DNA of 64,000 nt from Actinocorallia sp039871655 (GCF_039871655.1 NZ_JBDPLZ010000002.1:558001-622000); one strand, 5' to 3'. Shown: positions 36,933 to 45,843, counted from the first letter of the stretch. Numbers and translations: made by a program. The notes: generated by a model from the letters alone, not told the origin.

Positions 36933-38030
36933 ATGATTTTGCGCACGTTCGGCTGGTCTTTCGCCATCACCATCCTCGGCTTGGTGGGCGCCTTCTTCTA
37001 CGGGTCGACCCAGGCCCTGCTCCTGGTGGCCGTCCTGGCCATCCTGGAGATCTCGCTCTCCTTCGACAACGCCGTGGTGAACGCCAAGGTGCTGGAACGG
37101 ATGAGCCCCTTCTGGCAGAAGATCTTCCTCACCGTCGGCATCGCGATCGCGGTGTTCGGCATGCGGCTGGTCTTCCCCGTGGCGATCGTGGCGATCACCG
37201 CCAAGCTCGGTCCCATCGAAGCGGTCAACCTGGCCCTCAACGACCATGAGGCCTACCAGGAGCGGATGGAATTCGCCTATCCGATGATCGCGGCGTTCGG
37301 CGGCATGTTCCTGCTGATGCTGTTCCTGGACTGGATCTTCGAGGAGCGCTCGGCGCACTGGCTGCCGTGGCTGGAGCGCCCGCTGGCCCGCATCGGCAAG
37401 CTCGACCAGCTCTCCGTGGTCATCGCCGGCAGTGTGCTGGCCGGGGCGGGCACCTGGCTGGCCGACGACGCCCACCGCACCAACGTGATGATCTCCGGTC
37501 TGCTGGGCATGGTCGTCTACCTCCTGGTCAACGGGCTGGGCGAGCTGTTCGACAAGACCGACGAGCTCGACGAGCAGGTCGAGGAGCTCACGGACGGGGC
37601 ACCCAGGCGGGGTCCGAGCGGGCTGGCCGTGGCCACGGGCAAGGCGGCGTTCTTCCTCTTCCTCTACCTGGAGGTCCTGGACGCCTCGTTCTCCTTCGAC
37701 GGCGTGATCGGCGCGTTCGCGATCAGCACCGACCCGGTCATCATCGCGATCGGCCTGGGCGTCGGCGCCATGTACATCCGGTCGATCACCGTCTTCCTGG
37801 TCCGCCAGGGCACCCTGGCGGAGTACCGCTTCCTGGAGCACGGCGCGCACTGGGCGATCGGCGCGCTGGCCACCTGCATGGTGATCAGCATCGGCCACCA
37901 CGTGCCGGAGTGGATCACCGGCGGGCTGGGCGCGGGCCTGATCATCGCCTCCCTCGTCAGCTCGATCGTCCGCAAGAAGCCGGAGGGCGAGGAGAAGAGC
38001 CAGGAGGAGCTGGAGTCCAGCTCGGTCTGA
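36933..38030 (+). CDS. TerC-like DUF475 membrane protein
   Basis: The 365-residue protein has seven or eight hydrophobic segments and the TerC-superfamily motifs: LEISLSFDNAVVNAKVL in the first helices and the matching LDASFSFDGVIGAFAI later, each with an acidic pair in a membrane helix that could coordinate metal. A cytoplasmic loop (DKTDELDEQVEELTDG) is acidic. TerC relatives export manganese or other cations and partner with TerD proteins, so this is probably the membrane arm of the Ter system. Confidence 0.87.
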   Translation: MILRTFGWSFAITILGLVGAFFYGSTQALLLVAVLAILEISLSFDNAVVNAKVLERMSPFWQKIFLTVGIAIAVFGMRLVFPVAIVAITAKLGPIEAVNLALNDHEAYQERMEFAYPMIAAFGGMFLLMLFLDWIFEERSAHWLPWLERPLARIGKLDQLSVVIAGSVLAGAGTWLADDAHRTNVMISGLLGMVVYLLVNGLGELFDKTDELDEQVEELTDGAPRRGPSGLAVATGKAAFFLFLYLEVLDASFSFDGVIGAFAISTDPVIIAIGLGVGAMYIRSITVFLVRQGTLAEYRFLEHGAHWAIGALATCMVISIGHHVPEWITGGLGAGLIIASLVSSIVRKKPEGEEKSQEELESSSV

Positions 38031-38073
38031 TCCGCTGTCCTCAGCGGGTTCGGACGTCTCGGGAACGTGTGCG

Positions 38074-38104
38074 GGGGCCCCGGCCGGGATTCGGCCGGGG
38101 CCCC
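38074..38104. terminator. Terminator after the DUF475 gene
   Basis: A perfect 13-bp GC stem (38074-38086 with 38092-38104, loop GGATT) followed by GTTCTTT. Confidence 0.85.
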
Positions 38105-38261
38105 GTTCTTTCCGTACTCGCCTTTTTAACCCGGTGCTAACAGAGTTTTCGGGCGGTTAATAGCGATCTGGGTAGGATTTCGGTTGTTGGCCTGCGAAGG
38201 CGGAACTGCGAGTGTGGTCCCTACGTTGTGCGGCCAGAACGAACGGGAAGGTGACTGAGCC

Positions 38262-39437
38262 GTGCGTCATTTCGATCACATCGACGCCGCGCGCCGCGCG
38301 GAACTGTTCCACCTCCAGCCTCGGGAGTTCGACAGGAACGACGATCCGGACATGCTGGCGGTGGCGCTCGGCGCGACCCTTTACAGCCCAGCCACCCGCC
38401 CCGCCCTCGCCTCCGACATCGTCAAATGCGCCAGGCAGGGGGCGCGCAGCATGGTCGTCTGCCTGGAGGACTCCATCTCCGACGCGGACGTGACGGCGGC
38501 CGAGGAGAACCTCGTCGCCCAGATGCGGGAACTCGACCCCGACGAGGCGCCGCTCCTGTTCGTCCGGGTCCGCGAACCCGGCCAGATCGCCGACCTGACC
38601 CGCCGGCTCGGCGCCTCCGCCGCCCTGCTCAGCGGGTTCGTCCTGCCGAAGTTCGAGGCGTCCGGCGGCAGGAGGTACCTGGACGCGCTCACCGAGGCCG
38701 CCGAGCTGAGCGGCACCAGGCTGCTGGGCATGCCGGTGATCGAGACCCGCGACGCCCTCTACCGGGAGAGCCGCAGGACCGTCCTGCAGGACATCGCGCT
38801 GCTGCTGGCCGAGCACCGGGAGCAGATCCTGGCCGTCCGGCTCGGCGGCACCGACCTGTGCTCGGCCTACGGCCTGCGCAGACCCCGAGAGCTGACGATC
38901 TACGACATCAAGCTGGTCGCCGGGCTGATCTCGGACGTGGTCAACGTCTTCGGCCGAGCCGACGAGACCGGCCACGTCGTCACCGGGCCGGTCTGGGAGT
39001 ACTTCTCGGCGGGAGAGCGGATGTTCAAGCCGCAGCTGAGATCGTCGCCGTTCGACGAGCACGACGCCGGCCCGCTGCGCCGCCGGCTGCTCAACGCCGA
39101 CCTCGACGGGCTGATCCGCGAAGTCACCCTGGACAAGGCCAACGGGCTGACCGGCAAGACCGTGATCCACCCCAGCCACGTGGGGGCCGTCCACGCCCTG
39201 TCGGTGGTCACGCACGAGGAGTACAGCGACGCCACCGACATCCTCGGCGTCGCGAGGGGAGGCGCCATGGCCTCCAGTTACGCCAACAAGATGAACGAGG
39301 CCAAACCGCACCGGGCCTGGGCGGAACGGCTGCTGCGCCGCGCCGAGGTGTTCGGGGTGGCCGCGCCGGACGTCGACTTCGTGGACCTGCTGGAGGCGGC
39401 CGTGGGAGCGCAGATGATGAATCCGGTGGGCCGGTGA
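38262..39437 (+). CDS. HpcH/HpaI-like C-C bond lyase of the Ter-linked module
   Basis: The 391-residue TIM-barrel protein belongs to the C-C_Bond_Lyase branch near citrate lyase beta/HpcH: LYSPATRPALASDIVK, MVVCLEDSISDADV with the metal-binding Glu-Asp, FVRVREP, GFVLPKFEAS, GMPVIETRDALY and VRLGGTDLCSAYGLRR. It starts at GTG 38262 after GGGAAGG. It is the first of four genes joined by four-base overlaps. In the published Ter-associated pathway this lyase forms a carbon-carbon bond in a proposed nucleoside-like compound; the reaction is unproven. Confidence 0.85.
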   Translation: MRHFDHIDAARRAELFHLQPREFDRNDDPDMLAVALGATLYSPATRPALASDIVKCARQGARSMVVCLEDSISDADVTAAEENLVAQMRELDPDEAPLLFVRVREPGQIADLTRRLGASAALLSGFVLPKFEASGGRRYLDALTEAAELSGTRLLGMPVIETRDALYRESRRTVLQDIALLLAEHREQILAVRLGGTDLCSAYGLRRPRELTIYDIKLVAGLISDVVNVFGRADETGHVVTGPVWEYFSAGERMFKPQLRSSPFDEHDAGPLRRRLLNADLDGLIREVTLDKANGLTGKTVIHPSHVGAVHALSVVTHEEYSDATDILGVARGGAMASSYANKMNEAKPHRAWAERLLRRAEVFGVAAPDVDFVDLLEAAVGAQMMNPVGR

Positions 39438-40795
39438 CGGCGCCCTGGCCCGGAGGCTGGGTCACGTCCAGACTGGACCTCACGCTGACCGACGGGAGCT
39501 CCCCGGTGGGGCTCACCCTGCCGCGGCTGGTCGGGCTGGCCGTCCGCCGCAACCCCCGCAGGGCGCACCTGCTGGTCTCCGCCGTCCTGGGCAAGCACGT
39601 CCCCACCGACCCTCGGCTGGTCTACGGAAGCGCGCTGCTGCTGGGCCGCCTGGTCGCCGACACGCTGCAGCCGGGACCCGCCGGGCCGGGGGAGCGGGCC
39701 GGGGCGTTCGTCGAGGCGGCGCTGCGCGGCGAGCCGGGCGCAGCGGCCGGGCTGCGGAACCTCCTGACGGCGCACAGGCGCGTGATCGGCGCCGTGGTCG
39801 TGGGGTACGCCGAGACCGCGACGGCGCTGGGGCACGGGGTCGCCGACGGCATGGGGGAGGCCGTGTACCTGCACTCCACCCGGCGGCCCGTGGCCGGGGT
39901 GACGCCCTACGGCGGCTTCGAAGAGGAGCACAGCCACGCCACGAGCCACCTGCTGCTGCCCGTGCCGGCGGGGCTGCTGGAGTACGACGGCCCGCTGGTG
40001 CTGGTGGACGACGAACTGTCGACCGGGAAGACGGTGCGCAACACGCTGCGGGCGCTGCACGCGGTGCGGCCTCGAGACCACTACGTGGTGGCGGCGTTGA
40101 CGGACCTGCGCGGCGAGGCGGACAGAGCCGCGATGCGGGCCCTCGAGCAGGAATTCGACGCCCGCGTGGACGTCGTGTCGCTCGTCACCGGCAGTGTCGT
40201 CCTGCCCCCGGACGTCCTGGCCGCCGGACAGGAACTCGTCGCCCGGATCGAACGGGAGACGTCCGGGACTCCGGGCGCGATGGGACGCCCGTTGGGCGGC
40301 GTGCGGCGGGTCGCACTGGGCTGGCCGGCGGGAGTGCCCGACGGAGGCCGTCACGGCTTCCTGCCCGAACACCGGGAGCAGTTGGAGAAGGAGCTTCCGG
40401 GGATGGCCGCCCGGCTGGAGTCCGCACTGCCGGACGGAGCCCGCAGGGTGCTCGTGCTGGGCTTCGAAGAGCTCATGTACGCCCCGCTGCGCCTCGCCGA
40501 AGCCCTTGCGGACCTGCTGGAGGACACCGACGTGCGGTACTCGACGACGACGCGCTCACCCGTCCTCGCCGTCGACGACCCGGCTTACGCGATCCGCGAC
40601 AGGCTGGTCTTCCCCTCGCACGACGATCCCGCCGACGGGCCGGGCGAACGCTACGCCTACAACGTCGACCAGGGTTTCGACGCGGTCGTCGTGGTGGTGG
40701 ACGAAGCCGGGGACACGCCCGAACTGGAGCGAGGACTGGTGCACGAGGTGCGGAGCCTGGGAACCGAGGTGCTGGTGGCGGTGGTGCCGTCGTGA
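39434..40795 (+). CDS. PRTase-TRSP protein of the Ter-linked module
   Basis: The GTG at 39434 overlaps the lyase stop (GTGA). The 453-residue protein has an N-terminal orotate-PRTase-like domain with the PRPP-binding signature LVLVDDELSTGKTVRN at about residues 190-205 and GYAETATALGHGVAD upstream. The C-terminal half, from about residue 290 on, matches the TRSP domain (VLVLGFEELMYAPLRLAEAL, STTTRSPV, YNVDQG). In this module such PRTases are proposed to attach a base-like moiety to phosphoribose. The gene ends in GTGA with the next one. Confidence 0.86.
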   Translation: MTAPWPGGWVTSRLDLTLTDGSSPVGLTLPRLVGLAVRRNPRRAHLLVSAVLGKHVPTDPRLVYGSALLLGRLVADTLQPGPAGPGERAGAFVEAALRGEPGAAAGLRNLLTAHRRVIGAVVVGYAETATALGHGVADGMGEAVYLHSTRRPVAGVTPYGGFEEEHSHATSHLLLPVPAGLLEYDGPLVLVDDELSTGKTVRNTLRALHAVRPRDHYVVAALTDLRGEADRAAMRALEQEFDARVDVVSLVTGSVVLPPDVLAAGQELVARIERETSGTPGAMGRPLGGVRRVALGWPAGVPDGGRHGFLPEHREQLEKELPGMAARLESALPDGARRVLVLGFEELMYAPLRLAEALADLLEDTDVRYSTTTRSPVLAVDDPAYAIRDRLVFPSHDDPADGPGERYAYNVDQGFDAVVVVVDEAGDTPELERGLVHEVRSLGTEVLVAVVPS

Positions 40796-41883
40796 GCGCG
40801 CACCCGCTGCGAGGCCCGGGGTTCGGCAGCTACCGGCCCGAGGACGTGGCCTGGCTGCTGACCGACCTGTCGGACGTCGAACTGGAGGCGCCGACGGAGG
40901 AACGCGAGGAGGCGATCCAGTCGGGGGCCGCGCACTACGCCGAGTCTCTGCCGATCGAATACCAGCCCTCGCCCGAGTACCAGATGCTCTTCCACGCCGC
41001 GCTGGAGGAGTCGGCGGCGCGCCTCGCCCAGGCGGTGGCGGTGATCACCGAGCGGATCCTGGAGGAGCGCGGCCCGGACGCGGTGCTCGTCTCGCTGGCC
41101 CGCGCCGGGACGCCGGTCGGCGTCCTCGCCCGCCGCTGGGCGGCCCACGCCCACGGGCTGGACCTCCCCCACTACGCGGTGAGCATCGTGCGGGGACGGG
41201 GCATCGACACCGTCGCGATGGACCACCTGGCGCGCCACCACGACCCCCGGAACGTGATGTTCGTCGACGGCTGGACGGGCAAGGGCGCCATCACCCGCGA
41301 GCTGACCGAGGCCGTGGCCGCCCTGGACCGCGGGTTCTCCCCGGAACTGGCCGTGCTGGCCGACCCGGGACGGTGCGTGCGGATCTACGGGACGCGGGAG
41401 GACTTCCTCATCCCGTCCGCGTGCCTGAACTCCACGGTCTCCGGCCTGGTCAGCCGGACGGTGCTCAACCGCGACCTCATCGGCCCGGCGGACTTCCACG
41501 GCGCGAAGTTCTACAAGGACCTGGCCTACTCGGACGTCTCGAACCTCTTCCTCGACACGGTGTGCGCGTACTTCCCGTCCGTGGACCCCTCGGACCGCCC
41601 GGAGGCCGAGGAACCCGACTGGTCGGGCTGGGAGGCGGTGCGCCGCATCAGCCGGGAGTACGGGATCGGCGACGTGAACCTCGTCAAACCCGGGGTCGGG
41701 GAGACCACCAGGGTGCTGCTGCGACGCGTCCCGTGGCGGATTCTGGTCCGCTCCGACGCTCGCGACGACCTCGCGCACGTCCGCATGCTGGCCGCCGAAC
41801 GGGACGTGCCCGTCGAGGAAGCGGACGGCGACCTGCCCTACGCGTGCGTGGGGCTCATCAAACCTCAAGGAGCCGGTTCTTGA
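40792..41883 (+). CDS. StiP-type protein with PELOTA-like C-terminus
   Basis: The 363-residue protein opens GFGSYRPEDVAWLLTDL and has the StiP-family core: HYAESLPIEYQPSPEYQMLF, LVSLARAGTPVGVL, HYAVSIVRGRGID, VMFVDGWTGKGAITREL and YKDLAYSDVSN. The VDGWTGKG segment looks like a PRPP loop, so the domain is probably a second phosphoribosyltransferase despite the family's cysteine-protease name. From about residue 285 the sequence (EYGIGDVNLVKPGVGETTRVLLRRVP) fits a PELOTA-type RNA-binding domain. It is coupled to both neighbours by four-base overlaps. Confidence 0.84.
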   Translation: MSAHPLRGPGFGSYRPEDVAWLLTDLSDVELEAPTEEREEAIQSGAAHYAESLPIEYQPSPEYQMLFHAALEESAARLAQAVAVITERILEERGPDAVLVSLARAGTPVGVLARRWAAHAHGLDLPHYAVSIVRGRGIDTVAMDHLARHHDPRNVMFVDGWTGKGAITRELTEAVAALDRGFSPELAVLADPGRCVRIYGTREDFLIPSACLNSTVSGLVSRTVLNRDLIGPADFHGAKFYKDLAYSDVSNLFLDTVCAYFPSVDPSDRPEAEEPDWSGWEAVRRISREYGIGDVNLVKPGVGETTRVLLRRVPWRILVRSDARDDLAHVRMLAAERDVPVEEADGDLPYACVGLIKPQGAGS

Positions 41884-42722
41884 CCGTCGTGGCCTGCGCG
41901 GACCTGGACCGCACACTCATCTACTCCGCGAACGCCCTGGCCCTGACGGGCCCCGACGCGGAACTGCCGCGGCTGCTGTGCGTCGAGCTGTACCAGGCCC
42001 GCCCGCTGTCGTTCGTCACCTCGGCCGCCGCCACGAGCCTGGAACTGCTCGCCCGGACGGCTTCTCTCGTCCCCACCACGACCCGCACGCCCGAGCAGTA
42101 CGCGCGGGTACGCCTGCCCGGGCCGCCGCCCGCCCACGCGATCTGCGCGAACGGCGGGTTCCTGCTCGTCGACGGCGAGGAGGACCCGTCCTGGTCGGCG
42201 TCCGTCCGCAAGCAGGTCGCCGACTGCGCGACCGTGCTCGACGTGTACGACCACGTGAAATCCCGCAGCGGCGACTTCACCTTGAGCGTGCGGACGGCCT
42301 CTGACCTGTTCGTCTACACGGTGGTGGAACGCGACCGCCTCCCCGACGGCTGGGTGGAGGAGCTGACGGCCTGGTGCGCCGCACGGAACTGGAAGGTCTC
42401 GCTCCAGGGACGGAAGGTCTACTTCCTGCCGGTCCCGCTCACCAAGTCCGCCGCGGCCGCGGAGGTCGCCCGCCGTACGGGCGCGTCCCACCTCCTGGCG
42501 GCCGGGGACTCCCTGCTGGACACCGAACTCCTCGAGGTCGCCGACGCGGCGATCCGCCCCGCCCACGGCGAGCTCCACGAGCAAGCCCACACCGGCACGG
42601 CCGTCACCGCGGCCCCCGGCGTCCTGGCGGGGGAGGAGATCATCTCCTGGCTCCTGGCCCGGGCCCTGTCTCCCTCTTTCATCCCGAGAACGGGATCCTG
42701 GCGGCTCCGGACCGCCGGTTAG
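41880..42722 (+). CDS. HAD-superfamily phosphatase of the Ter-linked module
   Basis: The TTG at 41880 overlaps the StiP stop (TTGA) and has AAGGAG seven bases upstream. The 280-residue protein has HAD motif I (ACADLDRTLIYS), motif II Thr in SFVTSAAAT, motif III Lys around LTKSAAA and motif IV in AAGDSLLDTELL. It would remove a phosphate from the pathway product, in keeping with a nucleoside-like end compound. Its TAG overlaps the TAA of the convergent gene. Confidence 0.84.
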   Translation: MTVVACADLDRTLIYSANALALTGPDAELPRLLCVELYQARPLSFVTSAAATSLELLARTASLVPTTTRTPEQYARVRLPGPPPAHAICANGGFLLVDGEEDPSWSASVRKQVADCATVLDVYDHVKSRSGDFTLSVRTASDLFVYTVVERDRLPDGWVEELTAWCAARNWKVSLQGRKVYFLPVPLTKSAAAAEVARRTGASHLLAAGDSLLDTELLEVADAAIRPAHGELHEQAHTGTAVTAAPGVLAGEEIISWLLARALSPSFIPRTGSWRLRTAG

Positions 42723-43210
42723 AGCCCCACCTGCCGCCGGACCGCCTGCAGCAGCTGCTCCGCCTTGGCCCGCACCCCGGGATCCTCGGAGGGCGCTCCG
42801 TCGTCGAAGACCATCGCCCACATCAGCTCTTCGCGGGCCGGGGACGGCCGCTCGTGCGTGGGCCGCCGCCCCACGATCCGCACTCCGCCGTCCCCCAGGT
42901 CGAAGTGCCGGCTGACCACCACGGTGGACGTCACCCGTTCCTGCACCACCTCGGGCACGGATCCGGGCTCCACGAGCCGCACGTGGTGTTCGGCGTCGTC
43001 CCCCCACACGTGCAGCCAGTCGCCCTGCCAGGAGGCCCGCAGCACCCTCTCCCAGGGCACCCGCGTGAACCCGCCGGCTCCGTCGGGCACGTGCAGGGCA
43101 TGCCCGGTGGTCACCACCACCGACCCCCCACGCGTGGGAGCGTGCGCGAGCACCTTCTCACCACGCTCCAACCCGAGCAGTTCACGTACAGGACGAGGCA
43201 GCCGCGACAT
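42719..43210 (-). CDS. Conserved hypothetical actinobacterial protein
   Basis: The 163-residue protein has no signal peptide or membrane segment. It opens MSRLPRPVRELLGLERGEKVLAHAPT, followed by a beta-rich region (VVVTTGHALHVPDG, RVPWERVLRASWQGDWLHVWGDD), which suggests a PH-like fold. The C-terminus is helical and charged. I do not recognise a function. It converges on the Ter module and shares its stop codon region, so the two transcripts overlap at their ends. Confidence 0.6.
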   Translation of the reverse strand: MSRLPRPVRELLGLERGEKVLAHAPTRGGSVVVTTGHALHVPDGAGGFTRVPWERVLRASWQGDWLHVWGDDAEHHVRLVEPGSVPEVVQERVTSTVVVSRHFDLGDGGVRIVGRRPTHERPSPAREELMWAMVFDDGAPSEDPGVRAKAEQLLQAVRRQVGL

Positions 43211-43555
43211 ACCACCAACCTACCCCAGGTGATCATGCCGGCTACGCCTTCTTCCATTCCCACCCGGAACCGGCTCCTCACTCACCGCAGATTGGCGGGC
43301 TTGATGAGCCGTCCTCATCCTCGGAAGCGAACAGGCCACCCTTACCGTCGGTCCAGGACGGTCGTTCTCGAGTCGGGGCACCCGCCATGGGGATCCGGGC
43401 CTCGGGTGCGCGCCCTCTCGACGACCTCGGTCGCGTGCCGGTCGATGATCACCTATGGGCTGAGACGATGGCCACACTCTTGCGTGAAGATGGTCGATCT
43501 GCCCGGTGGGGACGCGAGAGGGACCCCGGCTTCGGCGAGCGGCTCCCGAAACATC
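43211..43555. other. Intergenic stretch without a supported gene
   Basis: No frame here has plausible starts, ribosome-binding sites or recognisable protein sequence. A long plus frame reading into the tRNA is the usual tRNA artefact. I see only scattered inverted repeats. Confidence 0.5.
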
Positions 43556-43593
43556 TCAGGCCCCCTGTCCCGTAAGTGGGAAAGGGGGCCTGA
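43556..43593 (-). terminator. Terminator of tRNA-Asn
   Basis: TCAGGCCCCCT (43556-43566) pairs with AGGGGGCCTGA (43583-43593), extended by an inner TCCC/GGGA. It is about 30 bases beyond the 3' end of tRNA-Asn on the minus strand. Confidence 0.75.
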
Positions 43594-43621
43594 GCCGCGT
43601 CCATGTCAAACCTTGCGCTTG

Positions 43622-43694
43622 CTCCCGCGATTGGACTCGAACCAATAACCTGCCGGTTAACAGCCGGCTGCTCTGCCAATTGAGCTACGCGGGA
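43622..43694 (-). tRNA. tRNA-Asn (GTT)
   Basis: The 73-base cloverleaf has acceptor TCCCGCG/CGCGGGA, D-arm TAGCTCAATTGGCAGAGCA, anticodon loop CTGTTAA with anticodon GTT, and T-arm with GGTTCGAGTCC. The CCA end is not encoded. No integrase or direct repeat was found beside it. Confidence 0.95.
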
Positions 43695-43827
43695 TCGCGT
43701 CTGGCGGGGGGCTTCGGTCCCTGCCAGCGCGTCTAGATTAGCGCATCTTGGCGGGTGCTCGTGCATCGTTATCGGCAGGGCGGGTACGGGGTGAAGGTGG
43801 AGACGACTGAAAGGGAGTGATCTCCGT

Positions 43828-44097
43828 ATGAAGCAGTTGATGTTCCTCACCGGAGCCGCCGTGGGGTACGTGATGGGCTCGCGTGCCGGGCGTGAACGGT
43901 ATGAGCAGATCAAGAAGACGGCCCAGGAGCTGTGGGCGCACCCGTCGGTGCAGTCGGCGGCCGAGAGCGTGCGTGAGCAGGCCTCGCTGGCGGCGAGCAG
44001 CAGTGCCCACAAGGCGGGGTCGATGGCCGGGACCGCGAAGCAGAAGGTCAATGAACGTCTGCACCGGGACCGGGAAGAGGAAGTACTGATCACCTGA
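43828..44097 (+). CDS. YtxH-like small membrane-anchored protein
   Basis: The 89-residue protein has one N-terminal hydrophobic stretch (MFLTGAAVGYVMGSRAGRERYEQIKKTA in parts: GAAVGYVMGSRAGRERYEQ is the family signature) and then an Ala/Ser/Lys-rich helical tail. YtxH-type proteins are small, often stress-induced and of unknown mechanism. GGAG precedes the ATG. It stands alone between tRNA-Asn and the glycosidase gene. Confidence 0.75.
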   Translation: MKQLMFLTGAAVGYVMGSRAGRERYEQIKKTAQELWAHPSVQSAAESVREQASLAASSSAHKAGSMAGTAKQKVNERLHRDREEEVLIT

Positions 44098-44141
44098 TCG
44101 GGAGACTGGCCAGAACACGATCGCGGGGTCACGCTACAGAG

Positions 44142-45476
44142 ATGAGCCCGCGACTGACCGGTGATGAATCCTCGCTCTGGCGGGCGGCCATTCGGGTGCT
44201 GGACGCCAACTGGACGGGGATCGCGACGACGCCGTCGCCCGGTCTGTACCCGCACCAGTGGAGCTGGGACTCGGTGTTCGTCTGCCTGGGGCTGGCCCGG
44301 TACCGTCCGGAGCGGGCCCGGCAGGAACTCGCCGGGCTCCTGCGCGCCCAGTGGGCCGACGGGATGGTCCCGCACATCGTGTTCAACGCGGGTCTCGTCC
44401 GGCGGGGTTATTTTCCCGGACCCGAGCTGTGGCTCAGCCGCCGGCAGCCGGGCGCCCCCCGGTCGGTCGAGACCTCCGCGATCACGCAGCCTCCGCTGCA
44501 CGCCTTCGCGGCGATGCGGCTGCACGCCGCCGCCTCCGACGGCGCGTGCAGCCGCGACTTCCTGCGCTGGGCCTACCCTCGGCTGGCGGCCCAGCACAGG
44601 TACCTCGCGAACGTCCGCGACGTGGGCGGTGAGGGGCTGGCCTCGATCTGCCATCCCTGGGAGTCGGGGATGGACAACAGCCCCGCCTGGGACCGGCCGC
44701 TGGCCGCGGTCCAGCCGCCCCCCACCGCCTACGCGCGGCTTCCCGTCCCGCGTTCGATCCCCGCGGGCGTCGACCACGACCGCTACTTCTGGCTCGTGAC
44801 CTCCTTCCGGGAGTCGGGGTATGACGCGGGGTATCTGCGGGACGAGCACCCGTTCCTCATCGAGGACCCCTTGTTCAACGCCGTCTACCTGGCCTCCACC
44901 CACGCTCTGGCGGAGATCGCCGAGGTGGTGGGCGCCGACCCCGTCCCGCACCGGGAGGAGGCCGAGCGGCTGCACTCCGCCCTGGCCCGCCGCCTGTGGG
45001 ACGACGAGCAGCGCTGTTTCCACCCGCTGGACCTCAGATCGGACAGGCTGATCAGGATCGCCACGATCGCGTCCTTCGCCCCGCTGCTGGATCCGGCGTT
45101 GTCCTCGCCGATGGCCCGCAGGCTGGCCGATCTGCTGCTGTCCGCGCGTTTCGCCGGGGCGGCGGGCTATCCGGTGCCGACCTGCGACCTGCAGGCCTCG
45201 GCCTTCGACCGGGCCGCCTACTGGCGCGGCCCCACCTGGGTCAACACCAACTGGCTGCTGTGGGCGGGATCCCTCCAGCAGGGCTTCGACACGATCGCCG
45301 ACCTGCTCTACGGCGGGACGCTCCGGCTGGTCCGGCAGTCGGGGTTCCGGGAGTTCTTCGACCCCTTCGACGGTTCGGGGCGCGGCAGCCACGACTACAG
45401 CTGGACCGCCGCGCTGCTGCTGGATCTGCTGGCGGCGCGCCGGGCGGTCCCGGAGGCCTTCCCGCGCGGAGAATGA
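44142..45476 (+). CDS. GH63-like glycosidase (glucosylglycerate hydrolase type)
   Basis: The 444-residue (alpha/alpha)6-type protein resembles the GH63 mannosyl/glucosylglycerate hydrolases: YPHQWSWDSVFVCLGLARY, GMVPHIVFN, RSVETSAITQPPLHAFA, HPWESGMDNSPAWD and the C-terminal YWRGPTWVNTNWLLWAGS with SGRGSHDYSWTAALLLDL. The acidic residues in WESGMDN and the late Glu/Asp would form the catalytic pair. Mycobacterial relatives release glucose from glucosylglycerate after nitrogen starvation. The true substrate here is not proven; trehalase-like activity is an alternative. Confidence 0.75.
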   Translation: MSPRLTGDESSLWRAAIRVLDANWTGIATTPSPGLYPHQWSWDSVFVCLGLARYRPERARQELAGLLRAQWADGMVPHIVFNAGLVRRGYFPGPELWLSRRQPGAPRSVETSAITQPPLHAFAAMRLHAAASDGACSRDFLRWAYPRLAAQHRYLANVRDVGGEGLASICHPWESGMDNSPAWDRPLAAVQPPPTAYARLPVPRSIPAGVDHDRYFWLVTSFRESGYDAGYLRDEHPFLIEDPLFNAVYLASTHALAEIAEVVGADPVPHREEAERLHSALARRLWDDEQRCFHPLDLRSDRLIRIATIASFAPLLDPALSSPMARRLADLLLSARFAGAAGYPVPTCDLQASAFDRAAYWRGPTWVNTNWLLWAGSLQQGFDTIADLLYGGTLRLVRQSGFREFFDPFDGSGRGSHDYSWTAALLLDLLAARRAVPEAFPRGE

Positions 45477-45481
45477 CGCTA

Positions 45482-45506
45482 ATGGTGCTAGCTTTATTAG
45501 CACCAT
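45482..45506. promoter_or_regulatory. GntR operator overlapping its own start codon
   Basis: The 9-base arms ATGGTGCTA (45482-45490) and TAGCACCAT (45498-45506) are perfectly complementary around a 7-base spacer. The right arm covers the ATG at 45505, and TAGCTT inside the site could be a -10 element. Confidence 0.8.
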
Positions 45507-45843
45507 GCTGCTGAGACTGGAAGCGGAGGACCCCCGCCCCCTGCACGAGCAGGTGGCGGCGGCGCTGCGCCGCGCCATCGCGGACGGCGGCGCCCCCGAA
45601 CGGCTGCCCACGGCCCGCGACCTCGCGGCGGCCTTCGAGGTCGACCCCAACACCGTGCTGCGCGCCCTGCGCGGGCTGCGGGACGAGGGACTGCTGGAGT
45701 TCCGGCGCGGCCGCGGCATCCGGGTGGTCCCCGGGGCGGGCCGCAGGAGCGAGTTCGTCGACCGGGTGAGGGAACTGGTCCGAGACGCCGAGAAGGCGGG
45801 ACACACCCGGGCGGACCTGATAGCCATGATCGAGGAGATGTGA
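45505..45843 (+). CDS. GntR-family (YtrA-type) regulator
   Basis: The 112-residue protein consists of an N-terminal winged helix (PLHEQVAAALRRAI, LPTARDLAAAFEVDPNTVLRAL, GLLEFRRGRGIRV) and only a short helical C-terminus, as in the YtrA group, whose members have no full ligand domain and often control transporters. Its start codon lies within a 9-7-9 palindrome, so it is very likely autoregulated. The stop overlaps the GTG of the DUF1648 membrane gene, which forms its operon partner and probable target. Confidence 0.87.
   Translation: MLLRLEAEDPRPLHEQVAAALRRAIADGGAPERLPTARDLAAAFEVDPNTVLRALRGLRDEGLLEFRRGRGIRVVPGAGRRSEFVDRVRELVRDAEKAGHTRADLIAMIEEM

Noticed and set aside
40792..41883. Functional cysteine protease from the StiP family name
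   Set aside because: No convincing Cys-His pair is visible, while a PRPP-loop-like segment is, so a phosphoribosyltransferase role fits better.
42374..43648. Long plus-strand frame running across the HAD end, the minus-strand gene and the tRNA-Asn
   Set aside because: It overlaps three better-supported features and ends in tRNA-derived residues (LLPRLDSNQ), a well-known artefact.
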